Source of the DNA: Neisseria macacae ATCC 33926
GTDB lineage: Bacteria; Pseudomonadota; Gammaproteobacteria; Burkholderiales; Neisseriaceae
Assembly (NCBI RefSeq): GCF_022749495.1
Contig: NZ_CP094241.1
Span: forward strand, 372,001-436,000
Direction of reading: 5' to 3'
Length of the DNA: 64,000 nucleotides
Under the pieces are notes generated by a model. That model was not told where the DNA came from, ran no database searches, and worked only from the letters and a program-made list of their open reading frames with translations. Positions 42,696-51,304 of the stretch are shown one piece after another (position 1 is the first letter of the stretch; each line of letters begins with the position of its first letter). The position numbers were made by a program, and so were the translations under genes.

Positions 42696-42739
42696 AAAGG
42701 TCGTCTGAAAACCTTGAATTGGGTTTTCAGACGACCTTT
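42696..42739 (+). terminator. DUS inverted-pair terminator
   Basis: AAAGGTCGTCTGAAAACC and its complement, 20 bp after the polyamine-binding protein gene. Confidence 0.85.
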
Positions 42740-42769
42740 GCTTATGTTGGTTTCGTGGTGGGGCGGTTG

Positions 42770-42926
42770 TATAGTGGATTAACTTTAAATCAGTACGGCG
42801 TTGCCTCGCCTTAGCTCAAAGAGAACGATTCTCTAAGGTGCTGAAGCACCAAGTGAATCGGTTCCGTACTGTCTGTACTGTCTGCGGCTTCGTCGCCTTG
42901 TCCTGATTTAAAGTTAATCCACTATA
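42770..42926 (-). repeat. Correia element (CREE/NEMIS), 157 bp
   Basis: Complete element from TATAGTGGATTAAC to TTAATCCACTATA, long version with the AGAGAACGATTCTCT and GGTGCTGAAGCACC palindromes. It lies between two convergent transcription units (potD-like and tRNAs). The rest of the gap up to 43046 is featureless. Confidence 0.92.
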
Positions 42927-43046
42927 TATGGATTTGGCTTTAATGTGATGTTCTTTTGTTTTATTTTGCGGCGGTATTTGCTGTGATTTGTTTGTCTTGT
43001 ATTGATTTTAAAGTGGGTTCACTTTGTTTGTGATGAATTGAGTGAC

Positions 43047-43080
43047 AAAGAAAAAGCACAGTTTAATCAAACTGTGCTTT
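43047..43080 (-). terminator. tRNA operon terminator
   Basis: AAAGCACAGTTT / AAACTGTGCTTT stem with a 4-base loop; on the minus strand it is followed by TTTTCTTT. It lies 8 bp after the tRNA-Glu 3' end. Confidence 0.85.
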
Positions 43081-43087
43081 CGGAATT

Positions 43088-43162
43088 TGGCACGCCCACG
43101 GGGAATCGAACCCCGGTTACCGCCGTGAAAGGGCGATGTCCTAACCGCTAGACGATGGGCGC
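43088..43162 (-). tRNA. tRNA-Glu (UUC)
   Basis: Cloverleaf on the minus strand: acceptor GCGCCCA / TGGGCGT, D arm with TAGCGGTTAGGAC, anticodon stem-loop CGCCCTTTCACGGCG with anticodon TTC, T arm CCCCGGTTCGATTCCCCG, discriminator G and encoded CCA. The G-T first acceptor pair is slightly unusual. Confidence 0.93.
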
Positions 43163-43175
43163 GGATAAGTTTTGT

Positions 43176-43252
43176 TGGCGCACCCGGAGCGATTCGAACG
43201 CCCGACCCTCTGGTTCGTAGCCAGATACTCTATCCAACTGAGCTACGGGTGC
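43176..43252 (-). tRNA. tRNA-Arg (ACG)
   Basis: Cloverleaf on the minus strand: acceptor GCACCCG / CGGGTGC, D arm with AGCTCAGTTGGATAGAG, anticodon stem-loop TCTGGCTACGAACCAGA with anticodon ACG (read ICG after deamination), T arm with GTTCGAATC, encoded CCA. Transcribed just before tRNA-Glu. Confidence 0.93.
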
Positions 43253-43383
43253 ATTTTCATCACTTCGCGACTGCGTCGTGAATCAAGAAGACCGAATAAT
43301 ATACAAGCTGTCGGCGGCTGTCCAGTATTTTCTGGATAAAAATATTTATAATAAAATAACAATATGAAAATAAAGGATATTAA

Positions 43384-44736
43384 TTATCGTAAAATGCCCA
43401 CTCCCGATAAATCTTGCGCCATTTTTGCGGCGGCGTTGTCTGTCATACCGCCAACGAAATCTAAGATTTTCATGTAGGCACGATACAGGCTGTCAGTTTC
43501 TTGGATGGGGTCGTGGTTTTTTAACAGATCAAGCGCGAGGGATTGGCGCACATCGACCTGTTTTTGCGCAATCATGGCGTATGCGGCGGGAACCAATAAA
43601 TCCAAAATGGAACCGAGACACGGGAAAGTGGCGATTTCGGTCATGAGTTTGGTACGGTGGCGGAAAATGCGCGTGCGGGCAAGTTCTTTCGCTTTTTCCA
43701 AGGTATTTTGAACCTGCGGGCTGCACAACGCCAACAGGTCTTTGCCTTTGAAGTTGCCGTTTAGCAGGTCGGATTGGTGCATCATGAAGGTTTGGGCAAC
43801 GTCTTCTATCGCTTTGCCGATGGCGATGCCGCGCAACATGGCGCAACGCTGGCGGCTGGATTGCGCGTGCCAAGTGCTTTCTTCAAACGTGAGTTCGGAT
43901 AATACGCTTTCGATTTCAGCGTCGCTCAGCAAATCCAGTTCGACCGCGTCTTCCAAGTCTAAGAGGGCGTAGCAGATGTCATCGGCTGCCTCCATCAGGT
44001 AGGACAGGGGATGGCGTACCCAGCAGTCTTTGCCTGATTCAATCAGCCCCAATTCGTCTGCAACGCGACGGATGAAGGGTAATTCGGTTTGGTAAATATT
44101 GAATTTTTTTCTTCCGTTGGGGTGTTGCGTGGTCCAAGGGTATTTCAGCAGTGCGCCTATGGCGGCGGACGTCAGGCGCATGCCGCCTGCGTCGGGATAC
44201 ATTTCCAAACTTGCCGTGATGCGCAGGCTGTGGGCATTGCCTTCATAGGTTTGGATGTCGTTGCGTTCGGCGTCGTTTAATGTCTGTAAAAACGGCTGGT
44301 TTTTAGGATTGCGGAACCAGTCGCGCAATGCGTCTTCTCCGGTGTGTCCGAACGGCGGGTTGCCTAGGTCGTGCGCAAGGCAGGCGACTTGGACGACGGC
44401 GCCGATATCGCTCGGCGTATTGTTTTCCGGTAAAAAGCCGCCTGCCTGCAGCATCACGCCTACGCGGTTGCCGATACTGCGCCCGACGCTGGCGACTTCG
44501 ACGCTGTGTGTGAGGCGGTTGTGGGTCAGGTCGTGTTCGGCTAGAGGGTGAACTTGGGTTTTACGTCCCAATCTGCGAAATGCGCCGGAGAACACGACGC
44601 GGTCGTAGTCGATATGGAAGTCGGTGCGCAAAGCATCGGCACCTTCTTGGGTGGAAGGCGTGACGGTCGGGATGATTTCGCCGTTTTTCGTGCGGAAACG
44701 TTGTGTGGAGAGTAGATTTTTCCAATTCATCTGCAT
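43384..44736 (-). CDS. dgt: Deoxyguanosinetriphosphate triphosphohydrolase-like protein
   Basis: 450 residues. An HD-domain dNTPase releasing triphosphate from deoxynucleoside triphosphates. FRRLGRKTQVHPL (about 53-65) and RLTHSVEVASVGRSIG (about 74-89) supply the first His. CLAHDLGNPPFGHTGEDAL (about 117-135) is the HD motif with the following GHTGE. LMEAADDICYALLDLEDAVE (about 245-264) gives the last metal-binding Asp. Length and motifs fit the broad Dgt family; nucleotide preference is unknown. The start MQMNWKNLLS is preceded by CAAGGAGCAATTTC. Divergent from rsmA. Confidence 0.9.
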   Translation of the reverse strand: MQMNWKNLLSTQRFRTKNGEIIPTVTPSTQEGADALRTDFHIDYDRVVFSGAFRRLGRKTQVHPLAEHDLTHNRLTHSVEVASVGRSIGNRVGVMLQAGGFLPENNTPSDIGAVVQVACLAHDLGNPPFGHTGEDALRDWFRNPKNQPFLQTLNDAERNDIQTYEGNAHSLRITASLEMYPDAGGMRLTSAAIGALLKYPWTTQHPNGRKKFNIYQTELPFIRRVADELGLIESGKDCWVRHPLSYLMEAADDICYALLDLEDAVELDLLSDAEIESVLSELTFEESTWHAQSSRQRCAMLRGIAIGKAIEDVAQTFMMHQSDLLNGNFKGKDLLALCSPQVQNTLEKAKELARTRIFRHRTKLMTEIATFPCLGSILDLLVPAAYAMIAQKQVDVRQSLALDLLKNHDPIQETDSLYRAYMKILDFVGGMTDNAAAKMAQDLSGVGILR

Positions 44737-44867
44737 GAAATTGCTCCTTGCGGGTTTTCAGACGAGCTGTGTAGGATGGACGGGATATTACTGCATTGCG
44801 GGACGGTTTGAAATCCCGATTGGCGTAGGGCGGCTGCTTGGGTCACGGGTCTGAACAGGACTTTGTT

Positions 44868-44896
44868 TTTCAGTTACAATACGCACTTATTATAAT
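44868..44896 (+). promoter_or_regulatory. Probable rsmA promoter
   Basis: TATAAT at 44891-44896 is a perfect -10 box 24 bp before the rsmA start. A -35 is only loosely matched (TTCAGT or TTTTCA region, 44867-44874). Confidence 0.45.
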
Positions 44897-44919
44897 GATC
44901 GACAGTTTGAAGAGACGCG

Positions 44920-45699
44920 ATGAAAGAACATAAGGCCCGGAAACGCTTCGGGCAGAATTTTTTGCAGGATACGCGGATTATTGCCGACATTGTCAACGCC
45001 GTGCGTCCGCAGGCGGATGATGTGGTGATTGAGATCGGTCCGGGCTTGGCGGCGATTACCGAGCCTTTGGCGAAAAAGCTGAACCGCCTGCACGTTATCG
45101 AAATCGACCGCGACATCGTACGTCGTCTGAAAACGCTGCCGTTTGCGGATAAGCTCGTGATTCATGAAGGCGATGTATTGCAGTTTGATTTCAACAGCAT
45201 CGCGGGCAAAAAGAAAATCGTCGGCAATCTGCCGTACAACATTTCCACGCCGCTTTTGTTCAAGCTGGCGGAAGTGGCGGACGATGTCGTCGATATGCAC
45301 TTTATGCTGCAAAAAGAAGTGGTCGAACGCATGGTTGCCGAGCCGAAAAGCAACGACTACGGCCGCTTGGGCGTGATGCTGCAATATTTTTTCGATATGG
45401 AACTGCTGATTGACGTGCCGCCCGAATCGTTCGACCCAGCGCCGAAAGTGGATTCGGCGGTGGTGCGCATGATTCCGGTGAAACACCGCATCGGCAAGGC
45501 GGACGATTTCGAGCATTTCGCCAAACTGGTGAAACTCGCCTTCCACCAACGCCGCAAAACCATACGCAACAATCTGAAAGAGCTTGCCGGCGACGAAGAT
45601 TTGCAGGCAGTCGGTATCAGCCCGCAAGACCGCGCCGAACATATCGCGCCGGAGAAATATGTGGAACTGAGCAATTATCTCGTCCGTAAGGTCGTCTGA
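44920..45699 (+). CDS. rsmA: 16S rRNA dimethyladenosine transferase
   Basis: 259 residues (KsgA). It dimethylates A1518 and A1519 at the 3' end of 16S rRNA. RKRFGQNFLQD (7-17) is the family start motif, VVIEIGPGLAAITEPL (about 35-50) the SAM-binding motif I, and VGNLPYNIST (about 101-110) the NLPY catalytic motif. FHQRRKTIRNNLK (about 207-219) is in the C-terminal domain. The stop codon lies inside an uptake sequence: AAGGTCGTCTGA encodes Lys-Val-Val-stop. The next gene begins 18 bp later, so the pair is likely one operon. Confidence 0.96.
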   Translation: MKEHKARKRFGQNFLQDTRIIADIVNAVRPQADDVVIEIGPGLAAITEPLAKKLNRLHVIEIDRDIVRRLKTLPFADKLVIHEGDVLQFDFNSIAGKKKIVGNLPYNISTPLLFKLAEVADDVVDMHFMLQKEVVERMVAEPKSNDYGRLGVMLQYFFDMELLIDVPPESFDPAPKVDSAVVRMIPVKHRIGKADDFEHFAKLVKLAFHQRRKTIRNNLKELAGDEDLQAVGISPQDRAEHIAPEKYVELSNYLVRKVV

Positions 45700-45716
45700 A
45701 AACATCTGGAAACAAC

Positions 45717-46445
45717 ATGATTAAATTCAAAAACGTACATAAACATTTCAAAGACCTGCACGTCATCAACGGCGTCAATCTGGAAGTGAAGCAGGGTGAG
45801 GTGGTGGTGGTTTGCGGACCTTCGGGCAGCGGCAAATCGACGCTCATCCGTACCGTCAACCAGCTTGAAAGCATTGAGAGCGGCGAGATTTGGGTGGACG
45901 GTATCAATGTTGCCGATCTGCAGACGGATTTGAACAAGGTGCGTGAGGAAGTGGGTTTTGTGTTCCAAGGCTTCAATCTGTATCCGCATCTGACCGTATT
46001 GGAAAACATCATCCTTTCGCCGATGAAGGTGAAAAAACAAAGCCGCGAACAGGCTGAGGAAAAGGCGATGGAGCTGTTGGAACGCGTAGGCTTGGCGCAT
46101 AAAAAAGATGCTTTCCCCAGCCAGCTTTCCGGCGGACAGCAGCAGCGCGTGGCGATTGCGCGCGGGCTGGCGATGGAGCCGCGTGTGATGTTGTTTGACG
46201 AACCGACTTCCGCGCTCGACCCGGAAATGGTCGGCGAGGTGTTGAAAGTGATGCAGGACTTGGCGGAAAGCGGCATGACCATGATGTGTGTCACGCATGA
46301 AATGGGCTTTGCGCGCGAAGTGGCAGACCGCATTATTTTCGTGGATAAAGGGCAGATTTTGGAAAACGAAACGCCTGAAGAGTTTTTTACCAATCCGAAA
46401 CACGAACGCGCCAAACAGTTCTTGCAGCAAGTGATGACGCATTAA
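45717..46445 (+). CDS. Polar amino acid ABC transporter ATP-binding protein (GlnQ type)
   Basis: 242 residues, all ABC motifs present: Walker A GPSGSGKST (about 34-42), Q-loop FVFQGFNLYPHLTVLEN, signature LSGGQQQR (about 137-144), Walker B VMLFDEPTSALDP and the switch His in CVTHEMGFAREVADR. The FNLYPHLT and THEMGFAREVADR forms are typical of GlnQ/GltL/ArtP-type polar amino acid importers. No permease or binding protein is adjacent, so the substrate is open. It follows rsmA by 18 bp and ends in a DUS terminator. Confidence 0.92.
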   Translation: MIKFKNVHKHFKDLHVINGVNLEVKQGEVVVVCGPSGSGKSTLIRTVNQLESIESGEIWVDGINVADLQTDLNKVREEVGFVFQGFNLYPHLTVLENIILSPMKVKKQSREQAEEKAMELLERVGLAHKKDAFPSQLSGGQQQRVAIARGLAMEPRVMLFDEPTSALDPEMVGEVLKVMQDLAESGMTMMCVTHEMGFAREVADRIIFVDKGQILENETPEEFFTNPKHERAKQFLQQVMTH

Positions 46446-46454
46446 CAGCTTGTC

Positions 46455-46498
46455 AAAAGGTCGTCTGAAAGACAGATTTGGGCTTTCAGACGACCTTT
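46455..46498 (+). terminator. DUS inverted-pair terminator
   Basis: CAAAAGGTCGTCTGAAAG with complement CTTTCAGACGACCTTTGG, 10 bp after the ATP-binding protein gene. Confidence 0.85.
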
Positions 46499-46540
46499 GG
46501 CGAATGCAACCGACATCTCTAAAGACAAGAGAATAAAACA

Positions 46541-47032
46541 ATGAAAATGACAGACATTCTTCATAGGTATTATGGTGATTTTGATCTGATAAAGGAAAAA
46601 TGGAATGAAGACTATGAAAGCATTTTGATTAAGACAAAGTATGATCAAAAATATAAAAGATGTCGTTTGGCAAAGAAAACACCCAAAAAAGAAGGCTACT
46701 TTACAGTCTTTTGGAAAAAAGACCAAGAGAACAAAAATATCCCTTATACCGATGAGGACTTGGGCGATGAACTGATTATTGTCGTGATAGACGGCTGTCA
46801 TTGCGGTTTATTTATAATTCCCAAAGAGGTGGCTATCAGTAAAAAAATTCTCTCTACAAAGGATTGTAAAGGAAAGATGTCCATGCGATTTTATCCACCC
46901 TGGTGCACAAATTTAAATAAAACAGCCCAGAAAACACAAAAATGGCAAATGGATTATTTTAGAATAGATATAGACGGCAAAGAGGTCATTTCTCATTTTG
47001 CCGTAGCAAAGGAAAACCATGTATTTTGTTGA
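46541..47032 (+). CDS. MepB-like protein
   Basis: 163 residues. The central and C-terminal segments follow the MepB family pattern: GYFTVFWKKD (about 52-61), LGDELIIVVID…GLFIIPKEV (about 74-98), KGKMSMRFYPPWC (about 111-123) and TAQKTQKWQMDYF (about 128-140). MepB occurs in the staphylococcal mepRAB multidrug-efflux operon, but its biochemical role is unknown; no efflux gene is near here. The gene is AT-richer than its neighbours, suggesting transfer. It overlaps the next gene by 14 bases. Confidence 0.75.
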   Translation: MKMTDILHRYYGDFDLIKEKWNEDYESILIKTKYDQKYKRCRLAKKTPKKEGYFTVFWKKDQENKNIPYTDEDLGDELIIVVIDGCHCGLFIIPKEVAISKKILSTKDCKGKMSMRFYPPWCTNLNKTAQKTQKWQMDYFRIDIDGKEVISHFAVAKENHVFC

Positions 47033-47378
47033 CCGTACCGCCGTCGTGCTTAAGCCGACCGCCCGTTTTTTGGAATGGCTGAAATCCGCCGATGAAAATA
47101 TGCCCGACCTGACCATCGAGCAAATCCGTGCCAACTGCTCCGTATTTCTCGTGCCGCAGTTTGACGAGCCGGAAGCCGTGATTGCCTATTTTGACGAACG
47201 CTACCAACAGATTTTCGAGGCGGAGTTGGCAGGCTGGGACATCGATAAAAGCAAGTGGCCGCAAGACATGAGCCTGAAGGCGTTTTGGGAATTTTTCGAT
47301 ACCGAAATCCACGATATGGTTTTGGACATGGAAGAAGCGGAATTGAGCATTACGCCCGTGTTTGACAATATGATGTAG
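47019..47378 (+). CDS. Conserved hypothetical protein
   Basis: A 119-residue acidic soluble protein (MYFVDRTAVVLKPTARFLEW…). The sequence is well formed, with an aromatic/acidic second half (GWDIDKSKWPQDMSLKAFWEFFDTE), and has normal chromosomal composition. I do not recognise a domain. It overlaps the MepB-like gene by 14 bases and is followed after 4 bases by a YgfX-like gene, so it is part of a small operon. Confidence 0.75.
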   Translation: MYFVDRTAVVLKPTARFLEWLKSADENMPDLTIEQIRANCSVFLVPQFDEPEAVIAYFDERYQQIFEAELAGWDIDKSKWPQDMSLKAFWEFFDTEIHDMVLDMEEAELSITPVFDNMM

Positions 47379-47382
47379 GGCG

Positions 47383-47817
47383 ATGCGCGCTTTTCAGACG
47401 ACCTTGAAGCCGTCCCGTTCTTTAAAAGCCTTGTCCGTCTTGTTGCATTTGTCCGCAGTTGCCGTGTGCCTGATATGGTTTTACGGCTGGATGATGTGGT
47501 TCGGGCTGGCGGCGTTGGCGGGCAGTTTTGTCCACGCTTGGCGCGTGGTGAATTTGCGGACGGCGGGTGCGGTAAAGAAAATCGCCATTGACCGCCATGC
47601 GCGCGCTTGTGTATTTTGCGGAGATGGAGAAGGGCAGGGCGCGGTGTTGGACGGTGCGACCATGCTGACTCCTTACGCTTTGTTTTTGCAGTGGAATGCC
47701 GACGGCAAAACGATACGGCAATGCGTTACGCCCGATATGGCGGATAAGGAATCTTACCGTCGTCTGAAAGTTTGGGCGCGCTGGTGTCAGGTTCAGGATG
47801 CCGGGCATCCGCTTTAA
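47383..47817 (+). CDS. YgfX-like (CptA-type) membrane protein
   Basis: 144 residues. The N-terminal half has LKPSRSLKALSVLLHLSAVAVCLIW, then a second hydrophobic segment (MMWFGLAALAGSFVHAW); the C-terminal half is a small soluble domain ending SYRRLKVWARWC. This L-x-PSR-…-LLH-x-x-A layout with two helices and a final R-R-L-x-V-x-x-R-W resembles the YgfX/CptA family, known as cell-division-affecting membrane toxins paired with SdhE in enterobacteria. No SdhE-like gene is adjacent. The uptake sequence TTTTCAGACGACCT forms codons 4-7. Confidence 0.55.
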   Translation: MRAFQTTLKPSRSLKALSVLLHLSAVAVCLIWFYGWMMWFGLAALAGSFVHAWRVVNLRTAGAVKKIAIDRHARACVFCGDGEGQGAVLDGATMLTPYALFLQWNADGKTIRQCVTPDMADKESYRRLKVWARWCQVQDAGHPL

Positions 47818-47951
47818 TTCGGTAAAGCGGTTTTCCGCCTTGTCCTTGTCAAATTAAACCCAATATAAAAATAGTCCACACAAGCAGCAGTAACCGTCCC
47901 CATTATTCCGAAACGACGGTTTCAGACGACCTTTTGAAAAACGAAACACAC

Positions 47952-49226
47952 ATGAAAACATTACAAGACTGGCTCTCGCATTTGGAAACCGCCCACAGCG
48001 GCGGCTTAATCGACATGGGCTTGGAACGCACGGGCGAAGTGAAAAAACGCATGAAGCTCGAGCCGCAATGCCCTGTCGTCGTTGTTGCGGGAACAAACGG
48101 TAAAGGTTCGGTCTGCGCCTACCTGACACAGATTTACAAACAGGCAGGCTTCAAAGTCGGTACGCTGACCAGCCCGCATTTATTGCGTTACAACGAACGC
48201 ATCGCCGTCAACGCCGAGCCGGTTTCAGACGACCTCATCACCGCTTCCTTCGAGCGCATCGAAGCGGCGCGCGGCGAAATATCGCTGACTTATTTTGAAT
48301 TCAATGCCTTGGCGGCGGTCGATATCTTCATACGCGAACAAGTCGATGTAATGATATTGGAAGTCGGTTTGGGCGGACGTTTGGACGCGGTCAATGTGTT
48401 CGACTGCGATTGCGCGGTGGTTACCAGCGTGGATTTGGACCATCAGGCGTTTTTGGGCGATACGGTCGAACAGGTCGGCTTTGAAAAAGCAGGCGTGTTC
48501 CGCAGCGGCAAACCCGCAATCTGCGGGCAAAACCCCGCGCCCGAATCGTTGGTCGCACACGCCGAAGCCATAGGCGCGAAACTGCTGATGGTGCAGCGCG
48601 ATTTCGATTTTTCCTCATTGGAAAACATCCAATGGAACTACCGCTTTCATCCGCAGCATTCAGACGACCCCGCGCGCAACCGAAATTCCCTGCCGTTCCC
48701 CGCATTGCGCGGCGCATACCAGCTTTCCAACGCAGCCTGCGCGTTGACCGTGTTGGAATGTTTGAACGAAAAATTGCCGGTGGACATCGGCGCCATCAAA
48801 CGCGGATTGCTGCTGGTTGAAAATCCCGGACGCTTCCAAGTCCTGCCCGGCCGCCCGCTGACCGTTTTGGATGTCGGACACAACCCCCACGCCGCCCGCG
48901 CCCTGCGCCGCAGCCTGATTAATTTGGCGTTTGCGCAAAAACGCACCGCCGTGTTCAGCATGCTGTCCGACAAAGACATAGACGGCGTGTTGGAAATCGT
49001 TAAAGACCAGTTTGACGAGTGGTATATCGCACCTTTGGACGTGCCGCGCGGCATGACCGCGGAAGCCTTGCAGGCGAAACTGGAAGCACAAAATATCGAA
49101 AATATACAAACTTTTACCTCCGTTCGCGAGGCGTACCGCACAGCTTTGGCTAAGGCGGGCGAAAATGATAGAATCGTTGTTTTCGGCTCATTTCATACCG
49201 TTGCCGACGTGATGGCGGCGTTGTAA
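47952..49226 (+). CDS. folC: Bifunctional dihydrofolate/folylpolyglutamate synthase
   Basis: 424 residues from MKTLQDWLSHLE at 47952; an in-frame Met 18 bases earlier lies next to a DUS and lacks a better ribosome-binding site. VVVVAGTNGKGSVCAYL (about 40-56) is the Mur-ligase-like ATP loop. SPHLLRYNERI (about 74-84) and EVGLGGRLDAVN (about 139-150) are FolC signatures, and VLDVGHNPHAARAL (about 303-316) the C-terminal folate-region motif. It adds glutamate to dihydropteroate and to folates. First gene of the folC-dedD-cvpA-purF set. Confidence 0.95.
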   Translation: MKTLQDWLSHLETAHSGGLIDMGLERTGEVKKRMKLEPQCPVVVVAGTNGKGSVCAYLTQIYKQAGFKVGTLTSPHLLRYNERIAVNAEPVSDDLITASFERIEAARGEISLTYFEFNALAAVDIFIREQVDVMILEVGLGGRLDAVNVFDCDCAVVTSVDLDHQAFLGDTVEQVGFEKAGVFRSGKPAICGQNPAPESLVAHAEAIGAKLLMVQRDFDFSSLENIQWNYRFHPQHSDDPARNRNSLPFPALRGAYQLSNAACALTVLECLNEKLPVDIGAIKRGLLLVENPGRFQVLPGRPLTVLDVGHNPHAARALRRSLINLAFAQKRTAVFSMLSDKDIDGVLEIVKDQFDEWYIAPLDVPRGMTAEALQAKLEAQNIENIQTFTSVREAYRTALAKAGENDRIVVFGSFHTVADVMAAL

Positions 49227-49238
49227 AAGGAAATCTCC

Positions 49239-50459
49239 ATGTCTGACAATAAGCAAAATGAAGTTCTGACCGGTTACGAACAGCTCAAACGCCGCAACCG
49301 ACGCCGCTTGGTTATGGCATCGGGGTTGGTGGCGGCATCGACCGTTTTATTGGGCGTCGCCCTGTCAACCGGACCGGAAAACAAGCCAGAAGAAAACGCC
49401 CAAACTACAACCATCCAACAGAATAATGCCAACGCAGAACCTGCCAACCTGGCGGATGCGACCGTGTTGGAACCCTCTACCAAAGAAGATTTGGAAGCAG
49501 CGGCGGAAGCGGCCAAAAATGCCGATGCCGAAGTAGCGGACAAACCGCAGGAAACCGCCGCGCCGGAGCAAACTGCGCAAGCCGAGCCGCAACCTGATGC
49601 GCCGCCAGCCGCGCCCGAAGATGTAGGCCCGCCTTTGGTGCTGATTAACGATACGCTGTCAGACAGCGACATCAAAGGTTTGGAAGAATCCGAGAAAATC
49701 CAAAAAGCAGAAGCCGCCAAACGCGAAGCAGCCGAGCGCCGCGCGGAAGAGCGCCGTCGTAATCGTGAAGAGCAGCGTAAAGCGCAGCAGCTCCAAGCAC
49801 AAGAAGCAGCGGAGCGCGAAGCCAATGCCGCAGCGCGTAAACGTGCGCTTCAAGCTGCCAAAGCCGAGAAGGCCGAGCGTGCCGCCGCAGCCGAGCGCAA
49901 CAAGCTGGCACAGTTGGAAAAAGCCGAGAAAGCCGTTGCCGAACGTAAGGCATTAAAAGCCAAAGAAGAAGCGGCGGCGAAACACAAAGCGGCAGCGGAA
50001 AAAGCCAAAGAAACCGTCACAGCATCCGCATCCGAACCTAAAGAAAGAATTCGGGTAGATGCTTCCAAATATGAAAAAATTGAAACGGCCAACAAAAAAG
50101 CTTCCGCGGTAAGGGAAGCCGAAGCGAAAGTTGCCAAAGCCAAAACTGAGCAGACGGCCAAGGCAGAGAAAACTGCTACTGCCGAAAGGTCGTCTGAAAA
50201 GGCAAAAACCAAAACCGCCGAAGTCAAATCAGGTAAAAAAGCCGCCATTCAGGCTGGTTATGCTGAAAAAGAACGCGCCTTGAGCCTGCAACGCAAAATG
50301 AAAGCGGCAGGTATCGACTCAACCATTACCGAAGTGATGACGGATAAAGGCAAGGTTTACCGTGTCAAATCAGGCGCATACAAAAACGCCTACGACGCCG
50401 AACGCGACTTGAACAAACTGCGCGTACACGGCATTGCCGGACAGGTAACCAATGAATGA
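49239..50459 (+). CDS. SPOR-domain protein (DedD-like)
   Basis: 406 residues. One membrane helix (about 24-45, LVMASGLVAASTVLLGVALS) anchors a long periplasmic region rich in Ala, Glu and Lys (about 60-330), probably a coiled coil. The C-terminal ~75 residues (AAIQAGYAEKERALSLQRKMKAAGI…GKVYRVKSGAYKN…LNKLRVHGIAGQV) form a SPOR domain that binds denuded septal peptidoglycan. Position between folC and cvpA is that of dedD in E. coli; the gonococcal protein Tpc is a likely relative affecting cell separation and transformation. It begins 13 bp after folC. An in-gene uptake sequence occurs at about 50187-50199. Confidence 0.9.
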   Translation: MSDNKQNEVLTGYEQLKRRNRRRLVMASGLVAASTVLLGVALSTGPENKPEENAQTTTIQQNNANAEPANLADATVLEPSTKEDLEAAAEAAKNADAEVADKPQETAAPEQTAQAEPQPDAPPAAPEDVGPPLVLINDTLSDSDIKGLEESEKIQKAEAAKREAAERRAEERRRNREEQRKAQQLQAQEAAEREANAAARKRALQAAKAEKAERAAAAERNKLAQLEKAEKAVAERKALKAKEEAAAKHKAAAEKAKETVTASASEPKERIRVDASKYEKIETANKKASAVREAEAKVAKAKTEQTAKAEKTATAERSSEKAKTKTAEVKSGKKAAIQAGYAEKERALSLQRKMKAAGIDSTITEVMTDKGKVYRVKSGAYKNAYDAERDLNKLRVHGIAGQVTNE

Positions 50460-50958
50460 TATTCCGTTAGCCGACATACTCGCCTTCGGCGTGATCGCGG
50501 CGTGTATTGTGATGTCGATGATACGCGGCGTCATTGCCGAAGCGGGTTCGCTGTTTGCGTGGGTGATTTCCTTTTTGTTGGCTAAAACGTTTGCCGTGCC
50601 GTTTTCGGAAGTGGTGTTTAAATCGATTCAACCGCGCGCCTTGGGCGTTGCTATTTCGTTTGTCGTGATTTTCTTTTTGGCGCGTTTTTTACAGCAGTTT
50701 TTGCGCACCATACTGACCAACGCAGCGTCATCGATGGGCTTGGGCAGCGTCAACAGAGTATTGGGCGGCGTGTTCGGCGCAGCCAAAGGCGTGTTGCTGG
50801 TCACTTTGGCGGTCATGGTCTGCGCCCACACCGATTTGCCGGAAACGGAAGATTGGCAAAGCTCGTACAGCATCCCTTATTTCCAATCATTGTCTGAAGT
50901 CATCATGCCTTACCTGCCCGGTCAGAAGGACAAGGCGGAAGATAAGGCGGAATCGTAA
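50452..50958 (+). CDS. cvpA: CvpA family membrane protein
   Basis: 168 residues with four membrane helices (about 8-27, 30-50, 63-84 and 109-127). IRGVIAEAGSLFAWVISFLLA and the Gly-rich SSMGLGSVNRVLGGVFGAAKGVLLV are typical of CvpA (colicin V production protein), whose biochemical role is unsettled. It overlaps the end of the dedD-like gene by 8 bases. Immediately upstream of purF as in E. coli, though here a terminator lies between. Confidence 0.9.
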   Translation: MNDIPLADILAFGVIAACIVMSMIRGVIAEAGSLFAWVISFLLAKTFAVPFSEVVFKSIQPRALGVAISFVVIFFLARFLQQFLRTILTNAASSMGLGSVNRVLGGVFGAAKGVLLVTLAVMVCAHTDLPETEDWQSSYSIPYFQSLSEVIMPYLPGQKDKAEDKAES

Positions 50959-50963
50959 ATCCC

Positions 50964-51016
50964 CCGGTTTCAGACGACCCCGATTACATCGAAGGTCGTC
51001 TGAAACCGGTTTTTTC
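50964..51016 (+). terminator. DUS inverted-pair terminator
   Basis: CCGGTTTCAGACGACC and GGTCGTCTGAAACCGG form a 16-bp perfect stem, followed by TTTTTT. It separates folC-dedD-cvpA from purF. The remaining gap to 51234 holds a small palindrome (GTTCGGCA…TGCCGAAC, 51027-51050) and nothing else seen. Confidence 0.9.
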
Positions 51017-51234
51017 ATGAGTTAAAAGTTCGGCAGCTTTATTTGCCGAACGCGCTGCTGATAGTCTGAATCTCCGATAGAAGTATGGGCGGGGTGATGA
51101 TAAGGCGATGAAATAGAAGCATTTATAGTGAAGTTGGATTTAATTTTCGATGCTTCGTATTATCGGACTGATTCATCAATCAGTCATGGTCCGTATCTGA
51201 TTTCAAACTGAACGGGCGAATGATTGTCAACAAT

Positions 51235-51265
51235 TTGGGCAACTTTGTCCGATTTATTCTATAAT
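51235..51265 (+). promoter_or_regulatory. Probable purF promoter
   Basis: TATAAT at 51260-51265 with TTGGGC at 51235-51240 (spacer 19), 39 bp before the purF start. The -10 is perfect, the -35 weak. No purine operator is recognised. Confidence 0.5.
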
Positions 51266-51304
51266 TCTGTTTTCCAAGTTAACCTCGAATTCGGAGAAGA
51301 CGAT

